64,000 nt of DNA from Candolleomyces eurysporus. Lineage: Eukaryota > Basidiomycota > Agaricomycetes > Agaricales > Psathyrellaceae. The notes beneath the pieces were generated by a model. The model saw only the letters and a list, made by a program, of their open reading frames with translations. It did no database searches and had not been told where the DNA came from. Numbering within the stretch: position 1 is the first letter of the stretch; the number at the start of each line of letters is the position of its first letter. Where the stretch lies: contig JANBPK010001038.1 in assembly GCA_027579435.1 (NCBI GenBank), forward strand, positions 124,001 to 188,000, written 5' to 3'. This document shows positions 1-10,612 of this stretch, piece after piece. The translations under genes were made by a program, and so were the position numbers.

Positions 1-1763
1 TCGGCCGCCTTCTTCTGTTGAGGTTTGTATCGTGCGTACTTAGTAGCCAGCTCTTGAGCGAATCCATGATTATAGGAAGCGCACTGTAGTCGGATGATTG
101 GGATAGTCTGTTGTAGAAGTTGTATATCAGCGCGGGATGGAACGAGCAGACAGAACAGAGCCAACTAACCTCGTCTCCCCTTTCAAAGGCTTCGACGACA
201 TCACCAATACTCAGCCGACTCTCATCACCTTTCTTAGTCTTCCCGGCCCTCTTGATTTCGTTTTTCATATTCTCCTCATTTATCGCCAACCCATATTTCC
301 GAAGCGTCATACGCGCACGCATATCACGATATGCAGGGTGCTTTTTATGAAAAGCAATCTTCTCCCCCCCAAGTCTGTTTGACCACGAGAGGCTGCGCCT
401 TGAAAGCCGAAGCGGATAGGTGCCCAACAAGCGTGCACATATATTCTCCGCCATACGTCCATCGTTTCAGAGTTGAACTGTCATCGATAACACGGATGAA
501 CAAACTCCACGGCTTTGCATCGAACACGGGCTCCGTTCGACCACATAGTAACAAGCCGGGTTCGCCAGGAGCAGCGGGCATGTCCGGGTTGGTCTCGAAG
601 TTGGGGTAAAGGAATCGTCGGATGGTGGATGGAGTAGGTTTCTTCTTCCCAGCAGACAAGGAAGGGTCGTTTGTCCAAAGAAGCGCCTGCGTAGCCGCTC
701 TGTACTCTGTACTGAGAAATGGCAAATGCATTTTCAAAGCCAGAGGCTGTGGTGAGATAGTGAGCGTTGAAGTTCCGGTGAGATGATCTTCGAGGACGGC
801 TTTGGGAAAGAAAAGGGCAACGGATTTGATCTTGTCTGAGGGTATCTGTGGTTGTGGAGGTAGATTCGCCAGAGAAGAGGGACGGTTTTAGTTGATAGTC
901 AAGATATGTACGGGTAGAGGGTACCGACCTTTGTTCGAGATACGACAGTCACAGCCGTCAGCTTCTGTGTGGAACTTGGTCCAGGAGTAGTCTGAGTGAT
1001 AGTGGTCTGTGCAGACTCCAGTTTAGCCTTCGAATGCGACGACTCGAGCTCAGCCGCCATGTTTTCCACCTTTGCACCACTGGTCTCCAGTTCGACTTTC
1101 TTGACTGGCGGCGAAAGACGAGCAGGCTTCCTCAGGGCAGGAAGATTTTCACTCTTGATTCTCTTTGCACTGGTAATAGGCGCAGCGCTTTCAGAGAACC
1201 GAGAGGGTAATCTGCGCTTACGGGTAGGCCTAGAGGTGGCAGCGCTATTTAAATCGCATTCGTCGTCGCTATCGAGCACTTCGACGACATCCGGTGACTT
1301 TGCTCAAATTTTAGTCTTAGCGAAACGTGGTCATAGTATAGGAAAACTTTACCTGCTTTCCACGTGAGCCATGCTTAATCTGCAACGGACGCGGAGCACG
1401 TAAGTGACGAAGAGGGAACAAACGAGAGCGGAAACAGCAGACCTCGGTCAACTCTTTCTCCTCCTTGGCCATCACGATGTCTTCACCAATTTCAATTTTT
1501 GAACTGGTACGGTCCTGATGTCGGAGTATCTCTACCTCTTTTTTGAGAGCCCCATTTTCCTGCGTCAAAGCTTCAAGTTGGGGTTGCAAGCTTTTTAGAG
1601 AAGAGAGCTCGGAACGTAAATCACGGATAAGTTGATCATGATTGTCGTTGTTCCTGTTCAGGCGCTGTAGTTGGTCCATAATCGTTCGGAAAGTTGTTTC
1701 AGATATTTGGATCGTGTTGCCTTCCAACGGTGAAGATGCGTCAGGAGACCTAGGTATATCCAT
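1..1763 (-). CDS. DUF6697-type protein, 3' end beyond window
   Basis: Four exons are visible: 1763-1353, 1297-930 (end 929 or 930), 845-170 and 107 to the window edge. Introns are 55, about 83 and 62 nt and the phases agree. The N-terminal exon is a predicted coiled coil (residues about 20-90). Exon 2 is basic and low-complexity, with a TRKRRLPSR stretch that looks like a nuclear localisation signal. Exons 3-4 match the agaricomycete DUF6697 pattern as I know it: a WTYGGEY-like motif, then an RDMRARMTLRKYG helix, then a C-terminal segment ending LATKYARY. The function of DUF6697 is unknown. The frame breaks inside a run of eight G (minus strand, about 369-376); one G more, or two fewer, rejoins two homologous halves, so I suspect a sequence error rather than a dead gene. 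The stop codon lies outside the window. Confidence 0.75.
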
Positions 1764-2109
1764 TGTCTACGTTTTAACAGCGCTCTTTCTGGCTTCAGGA
1801 GTTCGTATGGCTGATTCTGATAGCTGTGACGTGGTGGTTGGCAAGAGGTCTGAGGTCACTGAATTGAATGTCAGGCACGCACCCGAATTTACATAAATTC
1901 GAACCCCGCAGGTCCAAGCCCCCGAAGTCCAGGTGGCACAGCGCAGAAAGAGCTTGGTTCTAGGAATATAAAGATCTGTGGAGACCAGAGGCATAGTGCT
2001 GATATATACATGAGGCAATTTCAATGGAAAACAGTATAGATGGTGATGGTGACGGAGTAGTCCCCGTTCCGTTCTACGCTGATTGTCCAAGGCCAATAAC
2101 CGGTCACCT
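1764..2109. other. Intergenic, 346 bp
   Basis: This stretch lies between the start of the DUF6697 gene and the stop of the F-box gene, both on the minus strand. It should hold the DUF6697 promoter and the F-box 3' UTR. I see no further gene. Confidence 0.5.
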
Positions 2110-3579
2110 CTAAATAGCGTACAAGAAATCTAAAGCACTTCCCTCCCAGTCCGAAATCCTGACCCCTGACTCCTGCACCAGCCGACGCTGAATGGACACC
2201 AGCTCCTCTCGCAACTCCTCCTTATACCTCCGAATGTATCTCACATCCCTCTCACACACGAACACCACCTCCTCCAACCTGGGCAATCGCAAAATCGCCG
2301 TCTCCGCAACGAAATTCAACATGATCTTATACGGTTCCAGCCTGAAATGCCGATTCATCCGTCGTATCTTCAACCTCTTGACGGTCGGAAGCGTAGTGTT
2401 GCCGATATACGTCGAGGGGACTGATTTCCAATTGAAGTAGAGTCCTAATTCCTCGAGGTTGACGCAGTGTCGAGCGATCATGGGGAAGAACTGGGTTTGC
2501 GGAGGTACGTCGTTGTATTCGAGGAAATCTTCGTCAGCAGTCTTGTGGAAGACACAGTGGAGGGAGGTAAGTTTGTGTCCGTGAAGTTCGAGCAAGGTTG
2601 GGATAGGTACGACGCCGTCGAGCATCTCCATAGCCATCGGTCCTAGGATACAGAACTCGAAGGTTACGTGACGTAGTTTGGGGAACATATCCTCTTTGAA
2701 ACTCCCGTTACTGTCTGATGAGACGTTGGGGTCACGATCGTGAGTCGGACCCGGAAAGAACATTGGATCTGTATGGCTACCATGGAAAATGCGCAGGACT
2801 ACTTGAGCCACCTTCGCCAGGGGTTTCGAAAGTGGTGTTTGAGCTTCCCCATCGCGGATTTGCCACACGAGTTCTTCCTCGGCCTTTACATGAGGTGGAT
2901 GAATGGATTTCAAATTCGGATGGCTGTTGAGGAATGACGCCCAAAGCGAAAAAGGAACCTTCATAAGGGTCCAATCTTTGTCGTCGTCGATCCACGCAAT
3001 CGATTCGAGTGTTTTGGAGGCCGAGTTTAGGAAAAAAGGTCCCGTGCCAGACAGCCAATTTCCGTCGACCCTGAATGAGTTGTGGAATAGGACCACCTTG
3101 AGCTGGGGTAGGAGAGTGAGCAGGTGGCTGATTTCAGAGAAGAGGTCACGGATGCCCTCTGGATCGCTCCCTCGGTCATTCCGAGCGACAATGTCCAATC
3201 GTTGGACGAGTTCACCCTGGAGTACGGCGTCGTCAAACACGGACTTGTCGACTGACTTGGTGAGGGAGTCTAGAGCAGCAAAGTCTTTCAGTACGACGTG
3301 CTCGAACAGCAAGGGTCGCATGATGTTTCGCCACTCCTTGCAGACCTTCGCCAAGCGCCATCCCGTTTCCTATACGAAACTCTGTCAACATGACTCTCGG
3401 GAATAGAGAGTTCGTGAGGTACTCACCAATGCCCTCCGGGCACGCCTTTCCCCGGGGTCAGCGGCGAAGTAGTGGTAATGGAAGCTTTCCAGAGGTGGGG
3501 TAAGAGATCCGGGCGTGGATGTCGCGGCGCGGAAGATTAGCTGCCAGAGCTCTGCAGGGAAGGTTGTCGAGGACATCAT
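2110..3579 (-). CDS. F-box-like protein, intact copy of duplicated block
   Basis: Two exons, 3579-3427 and 3369-2110, flank a 57-nt GTGAGT...TAG intron in phase 0. The product is about 470 residues. The N-terminus carries an F-box-like helix (PAELWQLIFRAATSTP, about residues 7-23). It is followed by the CKEWRNI...LLFEHVVL segment seen in this gene family, where other members read CRQWY...LYEHV. The rest is a long leucine-rich region without clear LRR spacing, plausibly the substrate-recognition part of an SCF ubiquitin ligase subunit. That role is inferred from the family. The 5' two thirds of this gene are repeated as a pseudogene at about 7.03-7.87 kb. The intron falls at the same place as in the other F-box genes of the window. 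Confidence 0.8.
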
Positions 3580-4154
3580 GAGTTATACCCTCTATTCAGT
3601 GCACCGAGGGCGATATATATTAGTGCGATGGCTCCGAAGCGGAAACGAAGCTGCCAGAGCGAGCCTGAGGTAGATGGGTATCGCGATCCTACACAGATGG
3701 TCTGTACATGTCAGAACTCTTGAATGTCAATGTTGCTTCGAAACATGAGACTCACATCGAAAATTATGATATCGACCGTCACTAGCGTTGAGAACGAGTC
3801 ATCAGGGCGGTTCCTGACATCTGTTTAAATGTCAGGACAAGTCGCATCCATCCCAAATCCATCCGATGCATTTTCAGGTTGACAAGCATCACAGCTGCAC
3901 GATCAAAAACCCCGCCACGGGAAATCTGTCCTGTTCCGCTCCCATGACGGCGTTCTCGAACCCCGTCCTCTTATACCAGTGAAGTTACTAATACTAATTA
4001 CTCGCTCCTCGTGTTGACCCGAACTCTGCTAGTTGCAAACCAACGAACCAACGAATACAAGCCTCGCATTCGGAGCGCACAAACATGTACACACATATCA
4101 CCGTAAGCGCCACCCTTCTGCTACACGGCCGTCATCTGCTTTCCCTTCCCCAGC
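3580..4154. other. Divergent intergenic region between F-box and coiled-coil gene A
   Basis: These 575 bp lie between two divergently transcribed genes and should hold both promoters. In the second copy of the duplicated block the same interval (7873-7999) is only about 130 bp. The two align again from the GAGCGCACAAA motif just upstream of the coiled-coil gene, so about 440 bp were lost there or gained here. No ORF of note is present. Confidence 0.6.
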
Positions 4155-5877
4155 ATGCCATTCCCAAGCTCCAAAAGGTAAGTCGGGATGGCCTGCTGAG
4201 ACGGGCACGTCCGTCTTCATCGATTCTGATCTACTACTCCTGTGCCTATTCTCATCAATAGCTCGGGCCCTGGTCTGCCCATCAGCACCAGCGATGAACA
4301 TCAGAGGCTGCTCCCGCAAGATAACGGCGTCAACAGCAATCCTGGAGGCTACTCTGCCACGAGTGGAGACTGGAGCGCACCCAGCAAGGGTAGCTCTACC
4401 TCGAGGCCTGGTCAGCGCCCTCGTCGTGGTGGCCGCAACGCTGCCTCTAGCAGCCAAGGCATGTTGGCGTCGTCGTCGTATTTGCACATTTCGGGGCTTG
4501 ACCTAATTTTTGGCAGATGCGAAGAATGACATGCTCTCCCCGCAGTGCAAGCCAGGGCCTGTGGACGACTCCAGCCATCCGCCTCCGTTCAATAGGGACG
4601 GTCCAACCCTGAACGCACAGATCGACAAACCCAAGAGCTGTTGCATGTCCGATATTAGATCCAAGGGCCGCTTCTATCTCTTTGTGTTCATGCTGGGCGG
4701 ACTCATTGCCTGGTTCGCTCAGGATATGTGGGCTATGACTATCCTAAACCCCAGTGCCATCGAGAGGAGAAGGCTCGGATGGGATAGAGACTACACCAAA
4801 CATCTTGCACAGGTCTCCGCTATGGAGGATATCACAGCCAAATGGGCTCGGGAAATCGAACAGCACGCTTCGTTGCGTGAGGCCATGCTCAAAGAACGGG
4901 CAGACTGGGAGAAGGAACGTGCTCAGGAACGTGCACAGCGGGAAGCTGAGCAACGTGAGGAGCGCGCAGACTGGGAGAAAGAGCGGGCTCAGGAGCGTGC
5001 TCAGTGGGAAGCCGAGCGACGTAAAGATCTCGCAGACTGGGATAGGAAACGCGCTCAGTGGCAAGCTGAGCAACGTGAACGCGAGCGTCTGCAAGAAGAA
5101 CGAATGAAACTCGAACTGGAGAAGAAGCGTCGTGAGCTGGAGAAGGAAAAAGAGGAGGAGGAAAAGAAGAGGGCGGGGTTGAAGTGGCAAGACCCTCAGC
5201 CTGACCAGCTTTGCTTGCGCTACGGCACACGTAGGTATACGGCCAAACTTGAGAACGTCCCCAACGGATATAGCAGGATGAAGGCTTGTCACGAGACGCA
5301 GGCTTGGATCAACGGGCGATGGGCAACTCCATCACAGTGCGATGACGGGGTATGTAATATTCTTTGCCCTTCGAATTCGGCTTATTTACTGTGATCAACT
5401 CCCAGGGACTCTGGGGCGGTGTTCACGGAACGTGGATTGTCGACTGGGAAGAGAGCCCCTGCCGCTCTTACTTCCAAGACTTTAAAGATAAGGTACGCTC
5501 ACTGGCTCTACTAGCTTGGGCTGTCTACTGAGGTCTTACACCATAGGGCTGCACGGCCGAAGGCTCGGGGAAACGGGTGCGTGCTTTTCTCTTCGAGTAT
5601 TCCATCCATTTGCTCATTGATGCCCTCAGAGAATCGAGTCACAGATTCAAAATATACGAAGTGGTGATGATGCATTGAAAATGTGCGCTTCCACTCCCGC
5701 TGACTTCCATGGCCTCCATTTCGATGCTCCTCATTCGTGTGTTTACTGGGTACGTCCTTTGACCTTTCATTAGCACCGCATGCCTTTGAAGAAACTCATT
5801 ATACTGATGGTTGAATAATGCAGGGAATCTACGGTGTCTGGGGGTTGTGGTTCATCGAGGACGGCTCCTGCGCATAA
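4155..5877 (+). CDS. Type II membrane protein with coiled coil and Cys-rich C-terminal domain, paralogue A
   Basis: Seven exons: 4155-4177, 4262-4458, 4517-5349, 5406-5492, 5547-5576, 5630-5749, 5824-5877. All phases agree. The N-terminus is Ser/Gly/Pro-rich, then comes one membrane span (about residues 125-147, FYLFVFMLGGLIAWFAQDMW). Next is a long charged coiled coil built from repeats like ADWEKERAQERAQWEAERR. The C-terminal domain (from CLRYGTRRYTA to WFIEDGSC) has about eight cysteines that could form disulfides. I know this architecture from agaricomycete genomes, but it has no assigned function. Intron 2 (4459-4516) uses a GC donor (AAG|GCATGT); no GT donor nearby gives the required phase 1. 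Paralogue B lies at 8000-9808. Confidence 0.85.
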
Positions 5878-6795
5878 ATACTGTATCATTCTAATGTCTG
5901 CAATCAGAGAGAATTCACGATGCTTGTAGCTTATTTCGGATGATCTCGATCACAACGCCCCTNAAAAAAATTGATATGGAACCAAACCCTCAGATGTCTT
6001 CCCCAAACGCCAATTGCCGCTGGATGCAACCGTTTCGAACCAATTATGTAGCCCGCAACCATAGGAGTCTGTACAGGAACTACAACCCGAAGGCTCCAAA
6101 CTTCGTTGGTTCATTTCTAAGTGGTATTATGGAGTCGTCTGACGTTTCGATCTTGTGGCAGTACTGCGTGCAAAAATCTGCTATTCATCCACAAAATAGG
6201 TACCCATCTTTGCTCTGAGCAGTTGGATTGACGCGACAGAGGATTGGCTGATCACTCGTCAATGTAGCGTGTCTAATGGAGTTCCGTCAACGATATGCTC
6301 GGTAACCTTCACCAAGGTTATCAACCGTTCAGTCCTGGAATACCGCCTTCGCCACCACAAGGAGAGAGTTCGTCTTCGGCTTCGGTATGTTTCTTCGCTT
6401 ATCCCCGTGAATGGTCTGCGTTAAATCACCTACTCCTCTCATAGGACTCTGAGACTGTCACCAGACAACATTTCTCGCTTATTCTGACTTGTTCCGTTCT
6501 GCGCTCTCTTGGTAGATCGCGGAAAGTTACTCCGGTCAAGGACAAGATAGTTGCGACTCAAGGCAATAGAAAATTGTCGCCAGGCGTAGGTGTCGGTTTC
6601 ACTCGGTTCGACTGATGTCTGAATGATCTCCTTTATATCGTTATATCGTCGAATGCGAAGACGAAGAAGGGTCATAATATGAAGGGTATGCAACGACCGA
6701 ATGGACATTCCCTTATAACAATCCATACACACAGGCTAAAGGTAAGCAAGCCACTGCCTCAGTCAACAAATCGAATTGAAATGGACCCTCGAAGT
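5878..6795. other. Gene-free region downstream of paralogue A
   Basis: About 5880-6440 is clearly homologous to about 9810-10430 (the same ATGTCTGCAATCAGAGAGAA word, for example), which is the 3' flank carried by the duplication. I could find no long ORF in either copy. From about 6460 to 6795 the similarity stops; this piece replaces what in copy 2 is the 3' part of the NACHT gene. One N lies at 5963 next to an A run. Confidence 0.6.
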
Positions 6796-7023
6796 TGTGA
6801 GCAGTGGATCTGAACTGGAGATCAGAATGTAGGTGTCCAGCCCATCCAAGGGTGCAAATAGGTTGTTGGAAGCGTTGGTAACGTGCAACTCCAAGACCCG
6901 TTTCAAACAGCTCGTGAGGAGGGGCAGAACGCCCCTCGATGAAGCGGATAACAGTCGCCACGTATATCTGCGCGATGACATCTCGAACCGGGCTCTGCTT
7001 GATAGCATCAGAAGGCCATGAAA
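6796..7023 (-). pseudogene. NACHT gene remnant at duplication junction
   Basis: This stretch aligns with 11441-11669 of the intact NACHT gene: the part encoding the VATIIRFMEGRSAPP, LLKQVLKLHVTNASNNPF and LYTHILNSSSDPLLT segments. The frame is broken by several small indels. The 5' part with the Walker motifs is absent, as expected if a tandem duplication broke in the middle of the gene. At 7023-7026 it is joined directly to the truncated F-box sequence. Confidence 0.8.
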
Positions 7024-7025
7024 CG

Positions 7026-7872
7026 GTCACGATCGCGATTCGGACCCGGAAGGGACATTGGACCTGTATGGGAAACATGCAAAACGCGCAGAAATAGTCG
7101 AGTCAATGTCAAGGGTTTTGAAAGTGGTGTTTGAACTATCCCATCCCCGATTTGCCGGAGCAGTTCTTCCTCTGCTTTTAAACGGGGTGGAAGGATTCAT
7201 TTCAAATTCGGATGGCTGTTTTAAGAATGACGCCCAAGGCGACAAGGGAACCTTCATAAGGGTCCGATCTTTGTCGTCGTCAATCCACCTCATTGATTCG
7301 AGTGTTTCGGAGGCCGAGCTGAGAAAAAAAAGGCCCCGTGCCAGAGAGCCAACTTCCGTCGGCCTTGAGTGAGTTGTGGAACAGGACCACCTTGAGCTGG
7401 GGTAGGAGAGTGAGCAGGTGGCTTATTTTAGAGAAGAGGTCGCGGATGCCCTCTGGATCGCTCCCTCGGTCATTACGAGCGACAATGTCCAATCGTTGGA
7501 CGAGTTCACCCTGGAGAACGGCGTTGTCGAACACGGACTTCTCGAGCGACTTGGTGAGGGAATCTAGGGCACCGAAGTCTTTCAGAACGACGTGCTCGAA
7601 CAGCACGAGTAGCATGATGTTTCGCCACTCCTTGAAGACCTTCGCCAAGCACCATTTCGTTTCCTGTACAAAGCCTTGCTATAAATATGACCGTGGAGAC
7701 TCTGGAAACTCGTACTCACCAGTGCCCTTCGCGCACGCCTTTCCCCAAGATCAGCGGTGGAATAGGGATAATGGAAGTTTTCCAGAGGTGGGGTAAGACA
7801 TCCAGGCGTGGATGTCGCGGTGCGGGATATTGACTCCGAAAGTTCTGCAGGGAGGGCTCTCGAGGACATCAT
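7026..7872 (-). pseudogene. Truncated F-box pseudogene from tandem duplication
   Basis: This is the 5' portion of the F-box gene at 2110-3579: exon 1 (start codon at about 7872, LPAELSESISRTATSTP), the same phase-0 intron, then the KEWRNIM...LFEHVVLKDF and QLKVVLFHNSL segments. A small indel near 7325 shifts the frame after GTGPFF. A second break lies near 7225, where WASFLNSHPN of the parent becomes WASFLKQPS. The 3' third is missing at the junction. The F-box helix has lost LWQLIF (now LSESIS). A truncated product from exon 1 plus part of exon 2 remains possible but is unlikely to act as an F-box. Confidence 0.8.
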
Positions 7873-7999
7873 GAGTAATACTACGCCTCAAGGCCTCAGG
7901 GCTCCGCCTAATATAATGAGCGCACAAATATGTATACACATATCACCGTAAGTGGCACCCTTCTGCTACACAGCCGTCATCTGCTTTCCCTTCCCCAGC

Positions 8000-9808
8000 A
8001 TGCCATTCCCAAGCTTCAAACGGTAAGTCGGAATGGCCTGCTGAGACGGGCACGTCCATCTTCATCGATTCCGATCTACTACTCCTGAGCCTATTTTCAT
8101 CAATAGCTCGGGCCCTGGTCTGCCTACCAGCACCAGCGATGAACAGCAGAGGCTGCTCCCGCAAGATAACAGCGTCAACAGCAGTCCTGAAGGTTACTCT
8201 GCTACGAGTGGGGACTGGAGCGCACCTAATGAGGGGAGCTCTACCTCGAGGCCTGGTAAGCGCCCTCGTCGTGGTGGCCGCAACGCTGCCTCTAGCAGCC
8301 AAGGCATGTTGGCGTCGTCGCCGTATTTGCACATTTCGGATCTTGATCTAATTTTTGGTAGATGCGAACAATGACGTGCTCCCCCCGCAGCCCAAGCCAG
8401 GGACTGTGGATGCTGACAGGGACGGTCCAACCTCACAGATCGACAAACCCAAGAGCTGTTACATGTCCGATTTTAGATCCAAAGGCCGCTCCTATTTCTT
8501 TGTGTTCATACTCGGCGTGCTCATCGCCTTTTTCGCTCAAGATATGTGGGCTATGACCATCCTAAATCCCAGTGCCATCGAGAGGAGAAGGCTCAGATGG
8601 GATAGGGACTACACCGAACATCTTGCACAGGTCTCCGCTATGGAAAATGTCACAGCACAATGGGCTCGAGAAATCGAACAGCACGTTTCGTTGCGTGAGG
8701 CCATGCTCAAAGAACGGGCAGACTGGGAGAAGGAACGTGCTCAAGAACGTGCTCAGCAGGAAGATGAGCGACGTAAAGAGCGCGCAGGCTGGGAGAAGGA
8801 ACGTGCTCAGCAGGACGCTGAGCGACGTCAAGAGCGCAGAGACTGGGAGAAAGGACGGGCCCAGGAACGTGATCAGTGGGAAGCTAGGCGACGTAAAGAG
8901 CACGCAGACTGGGAGAAAGAAAGGGCCCAGGAGCGTGCTCAGTGGGAAGCCGAGCGACGTAAAGATCTCGCAGACTGGGATAGGAAACGCGCTCAGTGGC
9001 AAGCTGAGCAACGTGAACGCGAGCGTCTGCAAGAAGAACGAATGAGACTCGAATTGGAGAAGAAGCGCCGTGAACTGGAGAAGGAAAAAGAGGATGAGGA
9101 AAAGAAGAGGGCAGGGTTGAAGTGGCAAGACCCTCAGCCTGACCAGCTTTGCTTGCGTTACGGTACACGTAGGTATACAGCCAAACTTGAGAACGTCCCC
9201 GACGGATATAACAAGATGAAGGCTTGTCACGAGACGCAGGCTTGGATCGGCGGGCGATGGGTAACTCCATCACAGTGCGATGACGGGGTATGTAATGTTC
9301 TTTGTCCTTCTAGTTTGCCTTATTTACTGTGATCAACTCCCAGGGACTCTGGGGCGGTGTTCACGGAACGTGGATTGTCGACTGGGACGAGAGCCCCTGC
9401 CGCTCCTACTTCCAAGACTTTAGAGACAAGGTACGCTCACTGGCTCTACTAGCTTGGGCTGTCTACTGAGGTCTTACTCCATAGGGTTGCACGGCCGAAG
9501 GCTCGGGGAAACGGGTGCGTGCCTTTCTCTTCGAGTATTCCATCCATTTGCTCATGAATGCCCTCAGAGAATCGAGTCACAGATTCAAAATATACAAAGC
9601 GGTGACGATGCATTGAAAATGTGTGCTTCCACTCCCGCTGATTTCCATGGCCTCCACTTCGATGCTCCTCATGCATGTGAATACTGGGTACGTCTTTTGC
9701 TTGGCACCGCATGCCTTTGAAGAAACTCATTATGCTGATGGTTGAATACTGCAGAGAATCTACGGTGTCTGGGGGTTGTGGTTCATCGAGGACGGCTCCT
9801 GCGCATAA
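8000..9808 (+). CDS. Type II membrane protein with coiled coil and Cys-rich C-terminal domain, paralogue B
   Basis: Seven exons at positions identical to paralogue A: 8000-8022, 8107-8303, 8362-9287, 9344-9430, 9485-9514, 9568-9687, 9755-9808. The membrane span (SYFFVFILGVLIAFFAQDMW) and the Cys-rich C-terminal domain are conserved. The linker before the span is about 11 residues shorter than in A. The coiled coil is about 42 residues longer, equal to two extra copies of a 21-residue (three-heptad) repeat, ending with the same ADWDRKRAQWQAEQRER block. The GC-AG intron 2 (8304-8361) is kept. Exons 4-7 are nearly identical to A and introns are well conserved, so the duplication is fairly recent and the C-terminal domain is probably under constraint. 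Function unknown. Confidence 0.85.
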
Positions 9809-10612
9809 ATACTGTACCATTCCAATGTCTGCAATCAGAGAGAATTCACTATGCTTGTACCGTATTTCGGATGATCTTGATCACAACGTCACTGGAAACT
9901 TGATATGGAAACAGACCCTCAAATGTCTTCCCTCCAACGCCGACTGCTGCTAAATGCAGCCGTTTTGAACCAACTACAGTGCTCATTTTTTATTCAGTAT
10001 ATATGCCATACCAAATATGCAGCCTGCAACCAGAAGAGCGTCTGTACAGGACATTACAACCCGAAGACTCCAAACTTCATCGGTTCATTACCAAGTTGTA
10101 TTATGGAGTCGTCTGACGTTTCGACCTTGTGGAAGTAATGCGTGCAAAATCTGATATTCATCCAACAATAGGTACCTATGTTTGCTCTAAGCACTTGGAT
10201 CGACGCGACAGAGGATCGTCTGATCACTCATCAAAGCAGCGTGTCTGATGGGGCTCCGTCAACGATACGCTCAGTAACCTTCGCCAAGGTTATTAACCGC
10301 TCAGTTCTGGAACACCACCTTTATCACCACAGGGAGAGGGTTCGTCTTCAGCTTCGGCATATCTCTACACTTATGCCCGCGAATGGTGTGCGTTCAAAAA
10401 TCACCCGCTCTTCTCATGAAGCGTCCACTGTTGATGAAGTATCGATGCGCCTCGTCGAGCTGCTCCTTAGTGCAAAAATGAATAAGTGGCAATGACGAAA
10501 CAATCTTACCACTGCTTGGCATACTGTAGGGTTTCCTCTGCTGAATCAGGGAGCAATCAGATTCTCATTTATGAACAACGTCCGTATAACCCGGGCAGAA
10601 GTACTACGTTCA
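9809..10612. other. Gene-free region between paralogue B and NACHT gene
   Basis: The two flanking genes converge here, so the region should hold both 3' UTRs. About 9810-10430 matches 5880-6440 downstream of paralogue A. No ORF shared by both copies is present, which argues that the region is non-coding. Confidence 0.6.

Larger units (their letters stand above)
2731..7023. repeat. Tandem segmental duplication, copy 1
   Basis: This is the first copy of a unit running from inside the F-box gene, through coiled-coil gene A, into the middle of a NACHT gene. The second copy is 7026-11669. The left end starts at the GTCACGATCG word of the F-box (2731), which reappears at 7026. The right end is the GGCCATGAA word (7016-7023), which matches 11661-11669 inside the intact NACHT gene. 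Both copies carry internal indels, notably near 3.6-4.1 kb and 6.4-6.8 kb. Confidence 0.75.

Noticed and set aside
4155..4160. Translation start of coiled-coil gene A at the upstream ATG near 4085
   Set aside because: It reads into a frame that does not join the conserved exon 2; the ATG at 4155 does so in both paralogues with the same 23-nt first exon.
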